Assembly: GCF_000473265.1 (NCBI RefSeq)
Contig: NZ_KI421511.1
Span: 6,368,360 to 6,432,359, forward strand
Length of the DNA stretch: 64,000 nt
Source: Amycolatopsis thermoflava N1165
GTDB lineage: Bacteria > Actinomycetota > Actinomycetes > Mycobacteriales > Pseudonocardiaceae
Direction of reading: 5' to 3'
Of the stretch, positions 1-8,731 are shown in pieces; within the stretch, counting starts at the first letter, position 1; every line of letters starts with the position of its first letter. Made by a program: the position numbers and the translations under genes. The notes beneath the pieces were generated by a model. The model did no database searches. It was given only the letters and a program-made list of their open reading frames with translations, and was not told the DNA's origin.

Positions 1-1
1 G

Positions 2-385
2 GACGCGCTGGGCCGCCCCGACCCGGCCGCCGGTGCCCGCCTGGACCTGCTGACGCAGCTGGTCACGGGCGCGACGTCGGTGCCGGGCCCCGTGCTGACC
101 GCCGTCGTGCACGGCGAGCTGCTCAGCCTGCGGCCCTTCGGCACGGCGGACGGTGTGCTGGCCCGCGCCGCGGCTCGCCTGACCATGACGGCGACCGGGG
201 TCGACCCGAAGGGCCTGAGCGTTCCCGAGGTCGCGTTCTTCCGCCGGGCCGCCCGGTACCAGGAGGCGGCGGCGGCCTTCGCGACCGGAAGCCCCGACGG
301 CGTGCGCTCGTGGCTCCTCTTCGTGTGTGAAGCGCTGGAAGCGGGTGCCCGGGAGGCCAAGAGCATCGCCGACGCGGCCGGCTGA
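2..385 (+). CDS. Fic-fold-like protein, C-terminal part (5' truncated by window)
   Basis: The reading frame is open from the window edge to a TGA at 383-385, so only the last 127 residues or so are seen. The segment HGELLSLRPFGTADGVLAR lines up with the Fic-domain active loop HPFxxGNGRxxR, but the catalytic His is Arg and the GNGR part is replaced by ADGV. If the alignment holds, AMP-transfer chemistry would be lost. Similar proteins, often labelled oxidoreductase, occur next to ssd/tad genes in actinobacteria as I recall. The family call is an inference from motif shape only. It is convergent with murQ, with about 140 bp between the two stops. Confidence 0.5.
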   Translation, partial: DALGRPDPAAGARLDLLTQLVTGATSVPGPVLTAVVHGELLSLRPFGTADGVLARAAARLTMTATGVDPKGLSVPEVAFFRRAARYQEAAAAFATGSPDGVRSWLLFVCEALEAGAREAKSIADAAG

Positions 386-525
386 GCTGCTCCGGCGGTC
401 GCGTCAAGGGGCGCCGCGTGGTGCGCAGTCGACCACACCCGCCGGTCAGGATCTCTCGTGCTCGTAGTCGCGCAATTCCGGGGAAGTGCGACGCTCCCTG
501 CGCACCTCCCCGGGACTGCGCGACC

Positions 526-1449
526 TCAGCTCGTCGCGCAGGCGAGCAGCGCCTCCCGCACGTGCCCGCCGTTCGCGGCCAGCATGTCGGCCGCCGTCGC
601 CGCCTCCACCCCGCACAGCAGGTGCACCAGCGCGACCTTCAGATCACCGTTCGCCTCCGCGAGGGCTTCGGCGGCCTCCCGCTCGTTCGCGCCCGTCGCC
701 TCGCTGAGGATCCGCAGCGTGCGGCCACGCAGCTTCGCGTTGGTCGCGCGCAGGCTGACCATCAGGTTCGAATACGTCCGGCCGAGCTTGATCATCGTGG
801 CCGTGGAGAACGCGGTCAGCAGGATCTTCTGCGCCGACCCCGCCTTCATCCGCGTCGACCCCGCGATCACCTCCGGGCCGGTGTCCACCGAGATGAACAC
901 GTCGACCCCGGCCGGCCTGCCCGCCCGCGCGTTGCCCGAAACCAGACCGGTCGCCGCGCCGAGCCGCGCGGCCGCCTGCAGCGCGCCGATCACGAACGGG
1001 GTGCGGCCGGACGCGGTCAGGCCCAGCACGAAGTCGCCGGCCCGCACCGAAGCCGAGATCTCCGCCGCGCCCGCCGCGGCGTCGTCTTCGGCGTTCTCGA
1101 CCGCTTCGCGCAGCGCCCGATCGCCGCCCGCGTGGTGCGCGACGAACCAGTCGGACGGCACGTTGAACGTCGGCACGAGCTCGGCCGCGTCCAGCGTCGC
1201 CAGCCGGCCGGACGTGCCGGCGCCGACGTAGTGCACACGATGGCCGGTGCGCAGCGCCTCCACCGCATGATCGACCGCGTCCGCCAGCTCGGGCAGGACC
1301 TTGGCGACCGCATCGGGGACCAGGCGATCCTCGTCGTTGATCATGGTCAGGATGCCGAGGGTCGACATCCGGTCGATCTCGGTGGTGCGGGGGTTGCGCT
1401 GCTCGGTCGGGGAATCGACGTGGACCACCTGACTCGGCACCGTCATCAT
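526..1449 (-). CDS. murQ: N-acetylmuramic acid 6-phosphate etherase MurQ
   Basis: MurQ is a cytoplasmic lyase that splits the D-lactyl ether of MurNAc-6-P to give GlcNAc-6-P and D-lactate, the last specific step of muropeptide sugar recycling. The protein (307 aa, family about 300) shows the SIS fold with a sugar-phosphate-binding GAGTSGRL loop near residue 70, LTASGRTPFV in the second half, and the family signature STRMKAGSAQK. I chose the ATG at 1449. A GTG at 1476 that overlaps the murR stop as GTGA is an equally plausible start and would add 9 residues. It is the second gene of a murR-murQ pair. Confidence 0.93.
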   Translation of the reverse strand: MMTVPSQVVHVDSPTEQRNPRTTEIDRMSTLGILTMINDEDRLVPDAVAKVLPELADAVDHAVEALRTGHRVHYVGAGTSGRLATLDAAELVPTFNVPSDWFVAHHAGGDRALREAVENAEDDAAAGAAEISASVRAGDFVLGLTASGRTPFVIGALQAAARLGAATGLVSGNARAGRPAGVDVFISVDTGPEVIAGSTRMKAGSAQKILLTAFSTATMIKLGRTYSNLMVSLRATNAKLRGRTLRILSEATGANEREAAEALAEANGDLKVALVHLLCGVEAATAADMLAANGGHVREALLACATS

Positions 1450-1472
1450 GCGTCTCACCGTTTCCTTCGTGC

Positions 1473-2465
1473 TCACTTTCCGGTTTCCCGCGGACGCCTC
1501 CGGCCGTCCGGTCGCACGCCGAGGCGGTGACCGCCGACGGCGTCGCGAGTGGCTTCCAGCGCGGCGGACGCGGTCTCCATGTGGCGCTGCGCGACCCCGA
1601 TGAACAGGCAGTCGATGACCGTGAGCTGGGCGATCCGGCTCGCGGTCGCGCCCGAGCGGAACGTCGTCTCGCGGGCGGCCGTGGTCAGGACGTAGTCGGC
1701 GACCTCGGTGATCGGCGAGCGCGGGAAGTTGGTCAGCGCCACGGTGGTCGCCCCGTGCTCGCGGGCCACCCGCAGCGCCTCCACGGTGTCGGTGGTCGCG
1801 CCGGTGTGGGAGACGCCGATCGCGACGTCGCCTGCGCCCAGCACGGCGGCCGAGGTCAGCATGATGTGCGTGTCCGACCAGGCGAAACACACGCGGCCGA
1901 TGCGGTGCAGCTTCTGCTGCAGGTCGGCGGCGACGAACGCGCTCGCGCCCACGCCGTAGACGTCGGTGCGCCCGGCGTTGGCGAGCAGTTCGATCACGCG
2001 CTGCAGGGTCGCGATGTCGAGCTGGTCGGCGGTCTCCTCGACGGCGCGCGCGTCGGCGAAGCTGACCTTGCCGACCACGGCGGCCAGGTCGTCGTCCACG
2101 GCGATCTCGCCGCCCAGATTCCGTGCCGACCGCGCTTCCGAACGGGCGGTGTCGGCGGCCAGCGCGATCCGCAGCTGCGGGTACCCGCCGACCCCAACGG
2201 CCTTGCAGAACCGGGTCACCGTGGTCTCGCTGGTGTTGGCCGCGAGAGCCACCTCGGTGATCGACCGGCGCGCTACTGCGGACGGGTCATCGAGGACGAC
2301 TTTGGCTACGCGCTGTTCCGCCCTGGCCAGACCGGGCAGCAGCGACCGAATCCGAACCAGGGGACTGGTTTCGGACTCGCGCACGACCGAACCGATCTCG
2401 TTCGGTGCCTGTCCCGTCACGGAATCGGTATCCGTTTCCGTGGGAAACTTACTAACCGTAGGCAT
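1473..2465 (-). CDS. murR: MurR/RpiR family transcriptional regulator
   Basis: It has an N-terminal RpiR helix-turn-helix (LARAEQRVAKVVLDDP..., then TSETTVTRFCKAVG) and a C-terminal SIS sugar-phosphate sensing domain (GVGASAFVAADLQQKL, GVSHTGATTDTVEAL). It is translationally coupled to murQ, so it probably senses MurNAc-6-P or a related phosphosugar and controls this cluster. The start is uncertain: ATG 2465 lacks a clear ribosome-binding site, and an in-frame ATG at 2486 sits right after AAGG. The final residues (RPDGRRRPRETGK) are a basic tail. Confidence 0.88.
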   Translation of the reverse strand: MPTVSKFPTETDTDSVTGQAPNEIGSVVRESETSPLVRIRSLLPGLARAEQRVAKVVLDDPSAVARRSITEVALAANTSETTVTRFCKAVGVGGYPQLRIALAADTARSEARSARNLGGEIAVDDDLAAVVGKVSFADARAVEETADQLDIATLQRVIELLANAGRTDVYGVGASAFVAADLQQKLHRIGRVCFAWSDTHIMLTSAAVLGAGDVAIGVSHTGATTDTVEALRVAREHGATTVALTNFPRSPITEVADYVLTTAARETTFRSGATASRIAQLTVIDCLFIGVAQRHMETASAALEATRDAVGGHRLGVRPDGRRRPRETGK

Positions 2466-2574
2466 TTGAGACAAGGTTACCCACATCCTTAGGGATGATC
2501 GCAACTCGCCCGCCCCTGCACGGCCGAGCTGCGGTGACTCAGTTGCCCGGAAAGTCGCCAACTACGTCGTGGTT

Positions 2575-2594
2575 GTTAACGTCATCAAGTTAAC
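2575..2594. promoter_or_regulatory. Paired GTTAAC hexamers, possible operator upstream of murR
   Basis: Two GTTAAC palindromes are separated by 8 bp (2575-2580 and 2589-2594), giving a 20-bp inverted repeat about 110 bp upstream of murR. They are AT-rich in a GC-rich setting. This is the clearest structure in the gene-free stretch 2466-2875 between murR and the amiE-like gene; I see no coding sequence there. A role as a MurR site is a guess from position. Confidence 0.35.
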
Positions 2595-2875
2595 GACTTG
2601 GCAACTTCCTATGGTTCCCGAAACAGCCGACGATCGTCGGTGGCTCCCGCTCGCGTCTCAGTGATAGGGACTTCCCCGCCACGATGGTATGACGCGACTC
2701 TGCGCACTTTAAGTACGAATGGAGCAGCCGTTCGGTAGCTGTCCGTGACGGACGCGAGTGTCCGAAATTCGTTGGCGCTGGTTGGTGGCACACCACCCGG
2801 ATGCACGGTGAGTGTTCGCTCGCCGAAAGATCACCTGTCCGGCCGCGGGTAATTGTGCCTACAGCCGGTCCCGGT

Positions 2876-4165
2876 TCACCGCGCTCCGGCCAGCGAGCTC
2901 GCCCATTTCTCGCGGGCCGGGTTGATCGAACCCCAGTCGCGGGTCGGGTGAACGCGGTTGGTCAGCAGGATGGCGAAGGACCGGGACACCGGATCGACGA
3001 CCAGCGACGTGCCGGTGAAGCCGGTGTGCCCCGCGGTGGTGGGCGCGGACAGCGCTCCCATGTAGAACTGCTGGTCCAGCTCGAACCCGAGGCCGTGCGC
3101 GTGACCGGGGAACGCCTGGTTGTAGTCGGTCAGCATGTCCCGGACCGTCTCCGGACGCAGGATGCGCGCGTCCCGGTAGGCGCCGCCGTTGAGGATCGTC
3201 TGCGCGAGCACCGCCAGGTCGGGCGCCGTGGAGAAGATCCCGGCGTGACCGGACACCCCGCCCAGCGCCCACGCGTTCTCGTCGTGGACCTGGCCGCGCA
3301 CCATGCCGCGCGCCGGATCGGCTTGGAACTCGGTGGCCGCGATCCGGCCGAGCTTCTCCGCGGGCGGGTTGAACGCCGTGTCGGTCATCCCGAGCGGCTG
3401 GGTGATCCGCTCCCGCACGACTACGTCGAGCGGTTGCCCGGCGATCCGCTCGACGAGGAAGCCGAGGGTCATCAGGTTGATGTCCGAGTAGAGGTACGTC
3501 GTGCCCGGCTCGTTCACCAATGGACTGTCGAGCACCGCCTTCCGCCGGGACGGGATGTCCGGGTAGCCCTCCCACAGGGAGGGGCGCGGGTCGGCGGCCA
3601 GGCCCGAGGTGTGGGTGAGCAGCTGCCGTACGGTGACCGCCTGCTTCCCGTTCGCCGCGAACTCGGGCAGGTACTCGGCGACCGGCCGGTCCAGGGCGAC
3701 CTTGCCGTCGTCGACGAGCTGCATCACCGCGAGGGACGTGAACACCTTGGTGATCGAGGCCAGGTCGAAGATCGTGTCGGCACGCACCGGCACCTGCTGG
3801 TCCGGCGGCAGCTCGGCGCCCGCGGCGTCGGCGTACCGGAGCGCCCCGCCGGTCGCGGTCTCCTCGACGATCACCCCGTCGTGCGCGAGGATCGCGGCCG
3901 CGCCGGAGAAGTGCGGGTGCCCGGAGGCCGGGTCCGGTTTGGCCCAGTCGGCCAGGAACTGCTCGGCGGCCAGCAGCGGCGCCGGATCGAGCCCCACCTC
4001 GCCGGGCGCGCCCGGGCGCAGCACCGTGTCGGCCGGTGCGAACTCGTAGTGCGGACGGTCGATCCGCCCGGTGTGGGCCTGTTCGGTGATGGTGGTACTC
4101 GCTCCGGGGACGGTGAGGGCGGAAACGGTCAGCACCGCCGCGACCAGTAGTTTGCCCGTTCGCAC
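2876..4165 (-). CDS. Secreted serine beta-lactamase-fold hydrolase, AmiE-like
   Basis: The 429-aa protein starts at a GTG, with a signal peptide of about 25 residues. The serine-hydrolase triad motifs are present: SITK (SxxK) near residue 140, a YSD element (YxN equivalent), and HTGFTG near residue 370. In Bacillus subtilis the same neighbours (nagZ, namZ, murR, murQ) include AmiE/YbbE, a protein of this fold that releases peptide from MurNAc. By context I propose the same role here: trimming stem peptides from muropeptides outside the cell. It lies 7 bp after namZ and is surely in the same transcript. A D,D-peptidase or esterase role is the alternative. Confidence 0.8.
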   Translation of the reverse strand: MRTGKLLVAAVLTVSALTVPGASTTITEQAHTGRIDRPHYEFAPADTVLRPGAPGEVGLDPAPLLAAEQFLADWAKPDPASGHPHFSGAAAILAHDGVIVEETATGGALRYADAAGAELPPDQQVPVRADTIFDLASITKVFTSLAVMQLVDDGKVALDRPVAEYLPEFAANGKQAVTVRQLLTHTSGLAADPRPSLWEGYPDIPSRRKAVLDSPLVNEPGTTYLYSDINLMTLGFLVERIAGQPLDVVVRERITQPLGMTDTAFNPPAEKLGRIAATEFQADPARGMVRGQVHDENAWALGGVSGHAGIFSTAPDLAVLAQTILNGGAYRDARILRPETVRDMLTDYNQAFPGHAHGLGFELDQQFYMGALSAPTTAGHTGFTGTSLVVDPVSRSFAILLTNRVHPTRDWGSINPAREKWASSLAGAR

Positions 4166-4172
4166 GCCGGCC

Positions 4173-5444
4173 TCACCAGTAGAGCAGGTGCGGCCGCCTG
4201 TGGGCGGTGAACTCGTCGAGCTCCGCCTGCCAGGACCCGACGATCTCGTCCACCCCCGCCCCGCGGTCGACCATCGTGCGCAACCGGTCCGAGCCGCTGA
4301 GCTTGTCGATGCCGTTGTCCGCGCGCCAGCCGAAGAGGTCCGGGTGCAGCTTCTTGGCCGTGACGAGCATGGCCACCGCCGTGCGGATGGCGTCGAACGA
4401 GGCCGGGTCGGTGACCGTGAGCTGCACCCCGCCGCAGGTCTGGTTGACGAACTTGCCGAACGTGGGCACGAAGTAGGTCTCCCGGAACCGCACGCCCGCG
4501 AGCCCCAGCGCGGTCAGCTCGTCCCGCCACCGCCAGTCGATGCCGGGCGCCCCGATGATCTCGAAGGGCCGCGTCGTGCCGCGTCCCTCGGAGAACACGG
4601 TGCCCTCGAACATCCCCGTGCCGGGGTAGACCAGCGCGGTGTCCGCCGTCGGCATGTTCGGGCTCGGTGGCGTCCAGGTCAGCCCGGTGCCCGCGAAGAA
4701 CGTGTCCCTGCGCCACCCCTCGGTCTGCACCACCTGCAGATCCGCCAGCCGCACCCCCTCGGCAGGCAGCAGCTCCGCGGCGAAGTACTTCGCCAGCTCG
4801 CCGACGGTCATGCCGTGCTGCTGCACGATCGGCTTGAGCCCGACGCCGGAGGCGAACTCCGGGCGCAGCATCGGGCCGAAGGCCTTGCCGCCGATCGGGT
4901 TGGGCCGGTCCAGGACGACGAAGGCCGCGCCGGTGCGGCCGGCCGCGACCATCGCCGTGTACATCGACCAGATGTAGGTGTAGAAGCGGGCGCCGACATC
5001 GGCGATGTCGAACACCACCGTGTCCACGCCGGCCTTGGTGAACATCCCGGCCAGTTTCGCGGCGTCCGCGCCGTACGCGTCGTACACCGCGATGCCGGTG
5101 CGCGGGTCCGTGTAGTCGCCCTCCGAACCACCGGCCTGCGCGCTGCCCCGGAAACCGTGCTCCGGCCCGAAGGCGGCGACCGGCCGGACGCCGGCGGCGA
5201 TCATCGAGTCGACGATGTGGTCGCCGTTCTCCAGCACGCCCGTCGGGTTCGACAGCACGCCCACCTTTCGGCCGGCGAGCGAGCGCCAGCCCTGCCGGGC
5301 GAGGATGTCGGCTCCGGTGACGACCGGCCCCCGCGACGCGGCCGGCAACACGCGTGCCGGTTCGGCCAGAGCGGAGCCGCCGGTCAGAAGGGGTGTCGCG
5401 AGGGCGCCGGTGACCAGGAACCCGCGCCGGTTGAAGCTCACCAT
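4173..5444 (-). CDS. namZ: Exo-beta-N-acetylmuramidase NamZ (DUF1343)
   Basis: NamZ-family enzymes remove terminal MurNAc from the non-reducing end of peptidoglycan fragments. The 423-aa protein has a twin-arginine signal (NRRGFLVTGALA), so it is probably exported folded. DUF1343 hallmarks follow: VGVLSNPTGV near residue 60, GPEHGFRG, FDIADVGARFYTYI, and EGRGTTRPFEIIG near residue 295. The ATG at 5444 overlaps the nagZ stop by 7 bp, so the two glycosidases are translationally coupled. NagZ would act next, on the exposed GlcNAc. Confidence 0.9.
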   Translation of the reverse strand: MVSFNRRGFLVTGALATPLLTGGSALAEPARVLPAASRGPVVTGADILARQGWRSLAGRKVGVLSNPTGVLENGDHIVDSMIAAGVRPVAAFGPEHGFRGSAQAGGSEGDYTDPRTGIAVYDAYGADAAKLAGMFTKAGVDTVVFDIADVGARFYTYIWSMYTAMVAAGRTGAAFVVLDRPNPIGGKAFGPMLRPEFASGVGLKPIVQQHGMTVGELAKYFAAELLPAEGVRLADLQVVQTEGWRRDTFFAGTGLTWTPPSPNMPTADTALVYPGTGMFEGTVFSEGRGTTRPFEIIGAPGIDWRWRDELTALGLAGVRFRETYFVPTFGKFVNQTCGGVQLTVTDPASFDAIRTAVAMLVTAKKLHPDLFGWRADNGIDKLSGSDRLRTMVDRGAGVDEIVGSWQAELDEFTAHRRPHLLYW

Positions 5445-7219
5445 GTCAGTCCTGTGCCGAAGGGATACCGGATCTGGCCGGCGTCGTCGCCTGCCGGGAT
5501 GTCGACGGGCAGCTTGCCCTGCGGCGCAATCTCGCCCGTCAGCACCTTGGCCAGCGAAGCCATCGTCACATCCCGCCAGTCGTACGTCGCCACCCAGGTC
5601 GGTACGTCGGCGTAGCCCGGGTCGTACGGTTCCTGGACGCTCACTGCGACGACCGGTTTCCCGGTCGCGAGCAGTTCACGCACAAGATCACCCTGGGCGG
5701 TGTCGCTGCGCAGCCCGTTGGTCAGCACGACGACCGTGTCCGCTTCGCCGGCGGCCGCCACCGCTTCGGCGATCTTCGCGGCGGTCGGCTTGGCGCCGGT
5801 CGAGACGGCCGTGCCGCCGAGCCGCTCGGCCAGCGCCCGGACCGGCTCCGCCGGGTAGCCGGGGTAGTTCGGGTTGTTCCAGCCGGTCACCACGACCTTG
5901 CCCGGGTCGCGGCGGGGCAGCAGGCCGGCGTCGTTGCGGAGCACGGTGGTGGTGCGGTCGGTGATGGCCTGGATCTTGTCCCGGTTGGCCGCACTGCCGA
6001 CGACCTGCTTCACCGCCCGCGGGTTGACCAGTGGGCTCGCCACGATGCCGCGCTTGTCCTTGAGCTTCAGGATCCGCAGGACGCTCTGGTCGATCCGCTC
6101 CTCGGTCAGCCTGCCGCTCTTGACCGCGTCCAGCACGCTGTTGATCGCGAGCCCCAGGTCCGGCGGCATCAGCATCTGGTCGACCCCGGCCTCCAGCGCC
6201 AGCACCGGGATCTCCGCGTCGGTGTGCAGCTCGCGCACGCCGGCCATCTGCAGCGAGTCGGTCGCGACCACCCCGTCGTAGCGCAGTTCGTCCCGGAGGA
6301 TCCCGGTCATGATCGGCTTCGACAGCGTCGCGGGCTCACCCGACGGGTCGAGGCTGGGCACGGTGATGTGCGCGGACATGATCACGTCGGCGCCCGCGTC
6401 GATCGCCGCCCGGAACGGCGGCAGGTCGATTTGCCGCCACTGTTCCTCCGTGTGGTTGATGACCGGCAACCCGGTGTGGCTGTCGGTGGCGGCGTCCCCG
6501 TGGCCGGGGAAGTGCTTGGCCGCCGCGGAAACCGTCTCCGTCGCCGGCCCCGAGTTCTGGTAGCCGTCGACCTCGGCCGCGACCAGCTCACTGGCCAGCG
6601 CCGGATCGGCGGAGAAGGACCGGGAGCCGATGACCGGGTTGAGCGGGTTGGAGTTGACGTCCGCGTCGGGGGCGAAGTCCTGGTTGATGCCCATCGCCCG
6701 CAGCTCGTGGCCGTTCACCGTGGCCAGCGTCCGCGCGTCCGCGGCGCTGCGGCCCGCCCCGACGGCCATGCTGGACGGGAACTCCGTGGCCGGGGCCGCG
6801 ATGCGCGTGACCCGGCCGCCCTCCTGGTCGATCGAAACGATCAGCGGCACCTTCGCGCCCGACGCCAGCGCGGCCTGCTGCAGCCCGTTCGAGAAACGCG
6901 CGACCTGCGCCGGGTCGTCCACGTTGTCGGTGCCGGAGTTGTTGAAGTAGATGACGCCGCCCGGGTGGTAGCGCTGGACGACCTCCGCGGCCGTGTCCAC
7001 GCCGTACTTCTTCCGGTTGCCCTCGTCGGCCTGGCCGGCGGACTTGCCCCAGACGTCGGCGACGAAGAGCTGGCCGACCTTCTCCTCGAGCGACATCCGC
7101 CGCAGCGTCTGCTCGGCCCAGCCGTCCTGGCGTCCCGGTGCGGCGGAGGACGCGCCGACCGCGCTCACGCCGAGAACCCCCACGACGATCGCGGCAAGCA
7201 CATGACTCCTCCGGCGCAT
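5438..7219 (-). CDS. nagZ: Secreted beta-N-acetylglucosaminidase NagZ (GH3)
   Basis: This is a GH3 enzyme releasing GlcNAc from GlcNAc-MurNAc muropeptides. The 593-aa protein has a signal peptide (MRRRSHVLAAIVVGVLGVSA), so it works outside the membrane, like the Bacillus enzyme and unlike cytoplasmic E. coli NagZ. The family signature KHFPGHGDAATDSH near residue 235 carries the catalytic His/Asp pair, and the nucleophile Asp lies in VVATDSLQMAGV near residue 320. A second domain of about 200 residues follows, as in two-domain Gram-positive NagZ. The start is ATG 7219 with GGGGAGG upstream. First gene of nagZ-namZ-amiE. Confidence 0.93.
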   Translation of the reverse strand: MRRRSHVLAAIVVGVLGVSAVGASSAAPGRQDGWAEQTLRRMSLEEKVGQLFVADVWGKSAGQADEGNRKKYGVDTAAEVVQRYHPGGVIYFNNSGTDNVDDPAQVARFSNGLQQAALASGAKVPLIVSIDQEGGRVTRIAAPATEFPSSMAVGAGRSAADARTLATVNGHELRAMGINQDFAPDADVNSNPLNPVIGSRSFSADPALASELVAAEVDGYQNSGPATETVSAAAKHFPGHGDAATDSHTGLPVINHTEEQWRQIDLPPFRAAIDAGADVIMSAHITVPSLDPSGEPATLSKPIMTGILRDELRYDGVVATDSLQMAGVRELHTDAEIPVLALEAGVDQMLMPPDLGLAINSVLDAVKSGRLTEERIDQSVLRILKLKDKRGIVASPLVNPRAVKQVVGSAANRDKIQAITDRTTTVLRNDAGLLPRRDPGKVVVTGWNNPNYPGYPAEPVRALAERLGGTAVSTGAKPTAAKIAEAVAAAGEADTVVVLTNGLRSDTAQGDLVRELLATGKPVVAVSVQEPYDPGYADVPTWVATYDWRDVTMASLAKVLTGEIAPQGKLPVDIPAGDDAGQIRYPFGTGLTW

Positions 7220-7308
7220 CGCGAACCTCCCCTGTGGTGATCGCCGACGGACGAGCCGGCATTGGGGGAAGCTACTCAGTCGCTCCGGACGAGGTCAACG
7301 ACCGCCTT

Positions 7309-7338
7309 ACTTTCGGAGGAGTCCGAAAGTGTCTTTCA
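7309..7338. promoter_or_regulatory. Palindromic candidate operator upstream of nagZ
   Basis: ACTTTCGGA and TCCGAAAGT form a perfect 9-bp inverted repeat with a 4-bp spacer (7309-7330), about 90 bp upstream of nagZ. It overlaps a second smaller one, GAAAG-TGT-CTTTC (7325-7337). Position and symmetry fit a repressor site for the nagZ operon. MurR is the obvious candidate, but the binding protein is unknown. The rest of 7220-7380 shows nothing else I can name. Confidence 0.45.
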
Positions 7339-7375
7339 GGTTCTGTCACTCTCGCGGGCTAATCCGTTGGACATA

Positions 7376-7417
7376 AAAATGCGCGGGCGCCGCCGACGAT
7401 GTGCCGGCGGCGCCCGC
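7376..7417 (-). terminator. Rho-independent terminator, minus strand
   Basis: A perfect 13-bp GC stem (7383-7395 with 7405-7417) with a 9-nt loop is followed on the minus strand by CGCATTTTTAT. It ends transcripts coming from the HAD gene side and insulates the nagZ operon. Confidence 0.8.
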
Positions 7418-7461
7418 CCGCGCGGACTGCTCAGGTGACCAAGCTGCAACTCGTGTCGTAC

Positions 7462-7647
7462 CTACGGGGACTCGGCGTCCGGCGTCCCGGTACGCAGTCC
7501 CTCGACGACAAGCCTCCCGCGGCGCGCTGCGCGTGGGTGCCTGGAGTCCGCGCACGGAGGTTGTCGGGGAGGAACGAGGCTCATCTTCGTCTCGTCCTGG
7601 GCCGAACAACGTCCGCACTTCACTTTGTACCCAGTGACCGCCGTCAC
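7462..7647 (-). CDS. Possible small basic CxxC protein
   Basis: A 61-residue frame (GTG 7647) lies between the HAD gene and the terminator on the same strand. It contains YKVKCGRC, which resembles half of a zinc ribbon, then an Arg-rich stretch. A single later Cys lacks a partner, and there is no convincing ribosome-binding site. It may be real because the terminator lies only after it. The rest of 7418-7720 holds nothing else recognisable. Confidence 0.25.
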   Translation of the reverse strand: MTAVTGYKVKCGRCSAQDETKMSLVPPRQPPCADSRHPRAARRGRLVVEGLRTGTPDAESP

Positions 7648-7720
7648 TTCAAGGGGTCGGACGGGTGCACCGGTACAGACGCTCGATCCGGTGAGGCGGG
7701 CACCCTCAGCGACTAGACTT

Positions 7721-8563
7721 CTACGTTCCCCCACGGCGTTTGCGCGTCAGCCCGTACCAGGTCACGCCCGCCGCGGCGACCGCGCCGAGACCGAGTCCGA
7801 CCGCCAGCGTCGCCGTCGACGGCGCCGGGAACCGGCTCCGCAACGAGACCGGTTTGGTGAACTCCAGCACCGGCCAGCCGCGGTCGAGCGCGGTCCGGCG
7901 AAGCAGGCGATCGGGGTTCACGGCGTGCGGCTTCCCGACCGTCTCCAGCAGCGGGACGTCGGTGCTGGAATCGGAATAGGCGTAGCACTCGGCCAGGTCG
8001 TAACCGTTCTCCGCGGCCAATTGTTTCGCCGCAACCGCTTTTTGTTCGCCGTAGCAGTAGAAAGCGATTTCCCCCGAATAGCGACCGTCCACGACGGCCA
8101 TTCTCGTCGCGACGCTGCCCGTCGCGCCGAGCATCGCCGCGATCGGCGTCACGACCTCGTCGCCCGCCGCCGACAGCACGATCACGTCGTGGCCCTCCGC
8201 CTGGTGCCACGCGATCAGCTCGGCGGCCTCGGAGTAGACGAGCGGGTCGACGATGTCGTGCAGCGTCTCGTTGACGATCGCCCGCACCTGTGCGACGTCC
8301 CAGCCCGCGCACAACGCGGAGATCTCGGCGCGCATCCGCTCGGTCCGGTCGGCGTCCGCGCCGGACAGGGAGAAGACGAACTGCGCGTACGCGCTCTTCA
8401 GTGCCGCCCGCTTGCTGATCAGCCCCTCGCGCAGCAGCGGCTTGCTGAAGGCCAGTGCGCTGGAGGAGGCGATGATCGTCTTGTCCAGGTCGAAGAAGGC
8501 CGCGACACCGGTTCCGGTCGCGGCGCGCCGGTCGCCCGGCGGCGAGCTGGGAGGTTCTGCCAC
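7721..8563 (-). CDS. HAD-superfamily IB phosphatase with C-terminal membrane anchor
   Basis: It is a SerB-like HAD subfamily IB hydrolase. The nucleophile loop AFFDLDKTII (DxDxT) is near residue 25, VLSAAGDEVV is motif II, and YAYSDSSTDVPLL is the acidic motif. The C terminus carries one transmembrane helix (TLAVGLGLGAVAAAGVTWYG) and a basic tail, so it is probably tethered to the inner face of the membrane. The start is GTG 8563; longer frames upstream run through the non-coding region. The partner gene Rv3661 in M. tuberculosis also sits beside ssd. The substrate is unknown. Confidence 0.85.
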   Translation of the reverse strand: MAEPPSSPPGDRRAATGTGVAAFFDLDKTIIASSSALAFSKPLLREGLISKRAALKSAYAQFVFSLSGADADRTERMRAEISALCAGWDVAQVRAIVNETLHDIVDPLVYSEAAELIAWHQAEGHDVIVLSAAGDEVVTPIAAMLGATGSVATRMAVVDGRYSGEIAFYCYGEQKAVAAKQLAAENGYDLAECYAYSDSSTDVPLLETVGKPHAVNPDRLLRRTALDRGWPVLEFTKPVSLRSRFPAPSTATLAVGLGLGAVAAAGVTWYGLTRKRRGGT

Positions 8564-8731
8564 GGCTTCAGGATAGAAGTAGATCGTTCGCGGGGCGGTG
8601 AGGTGACCACGAACGGTGTCGCCCGGTCGGAAATTCGTTGCCCACGGTGGAAATCGATTGCCGGTGCCGTTACCGAATTGTGGGTGTCGCGGGCGGCGTT
8701 GCGGGCCGGTCGGCGGAGTTACAGTGGACCG

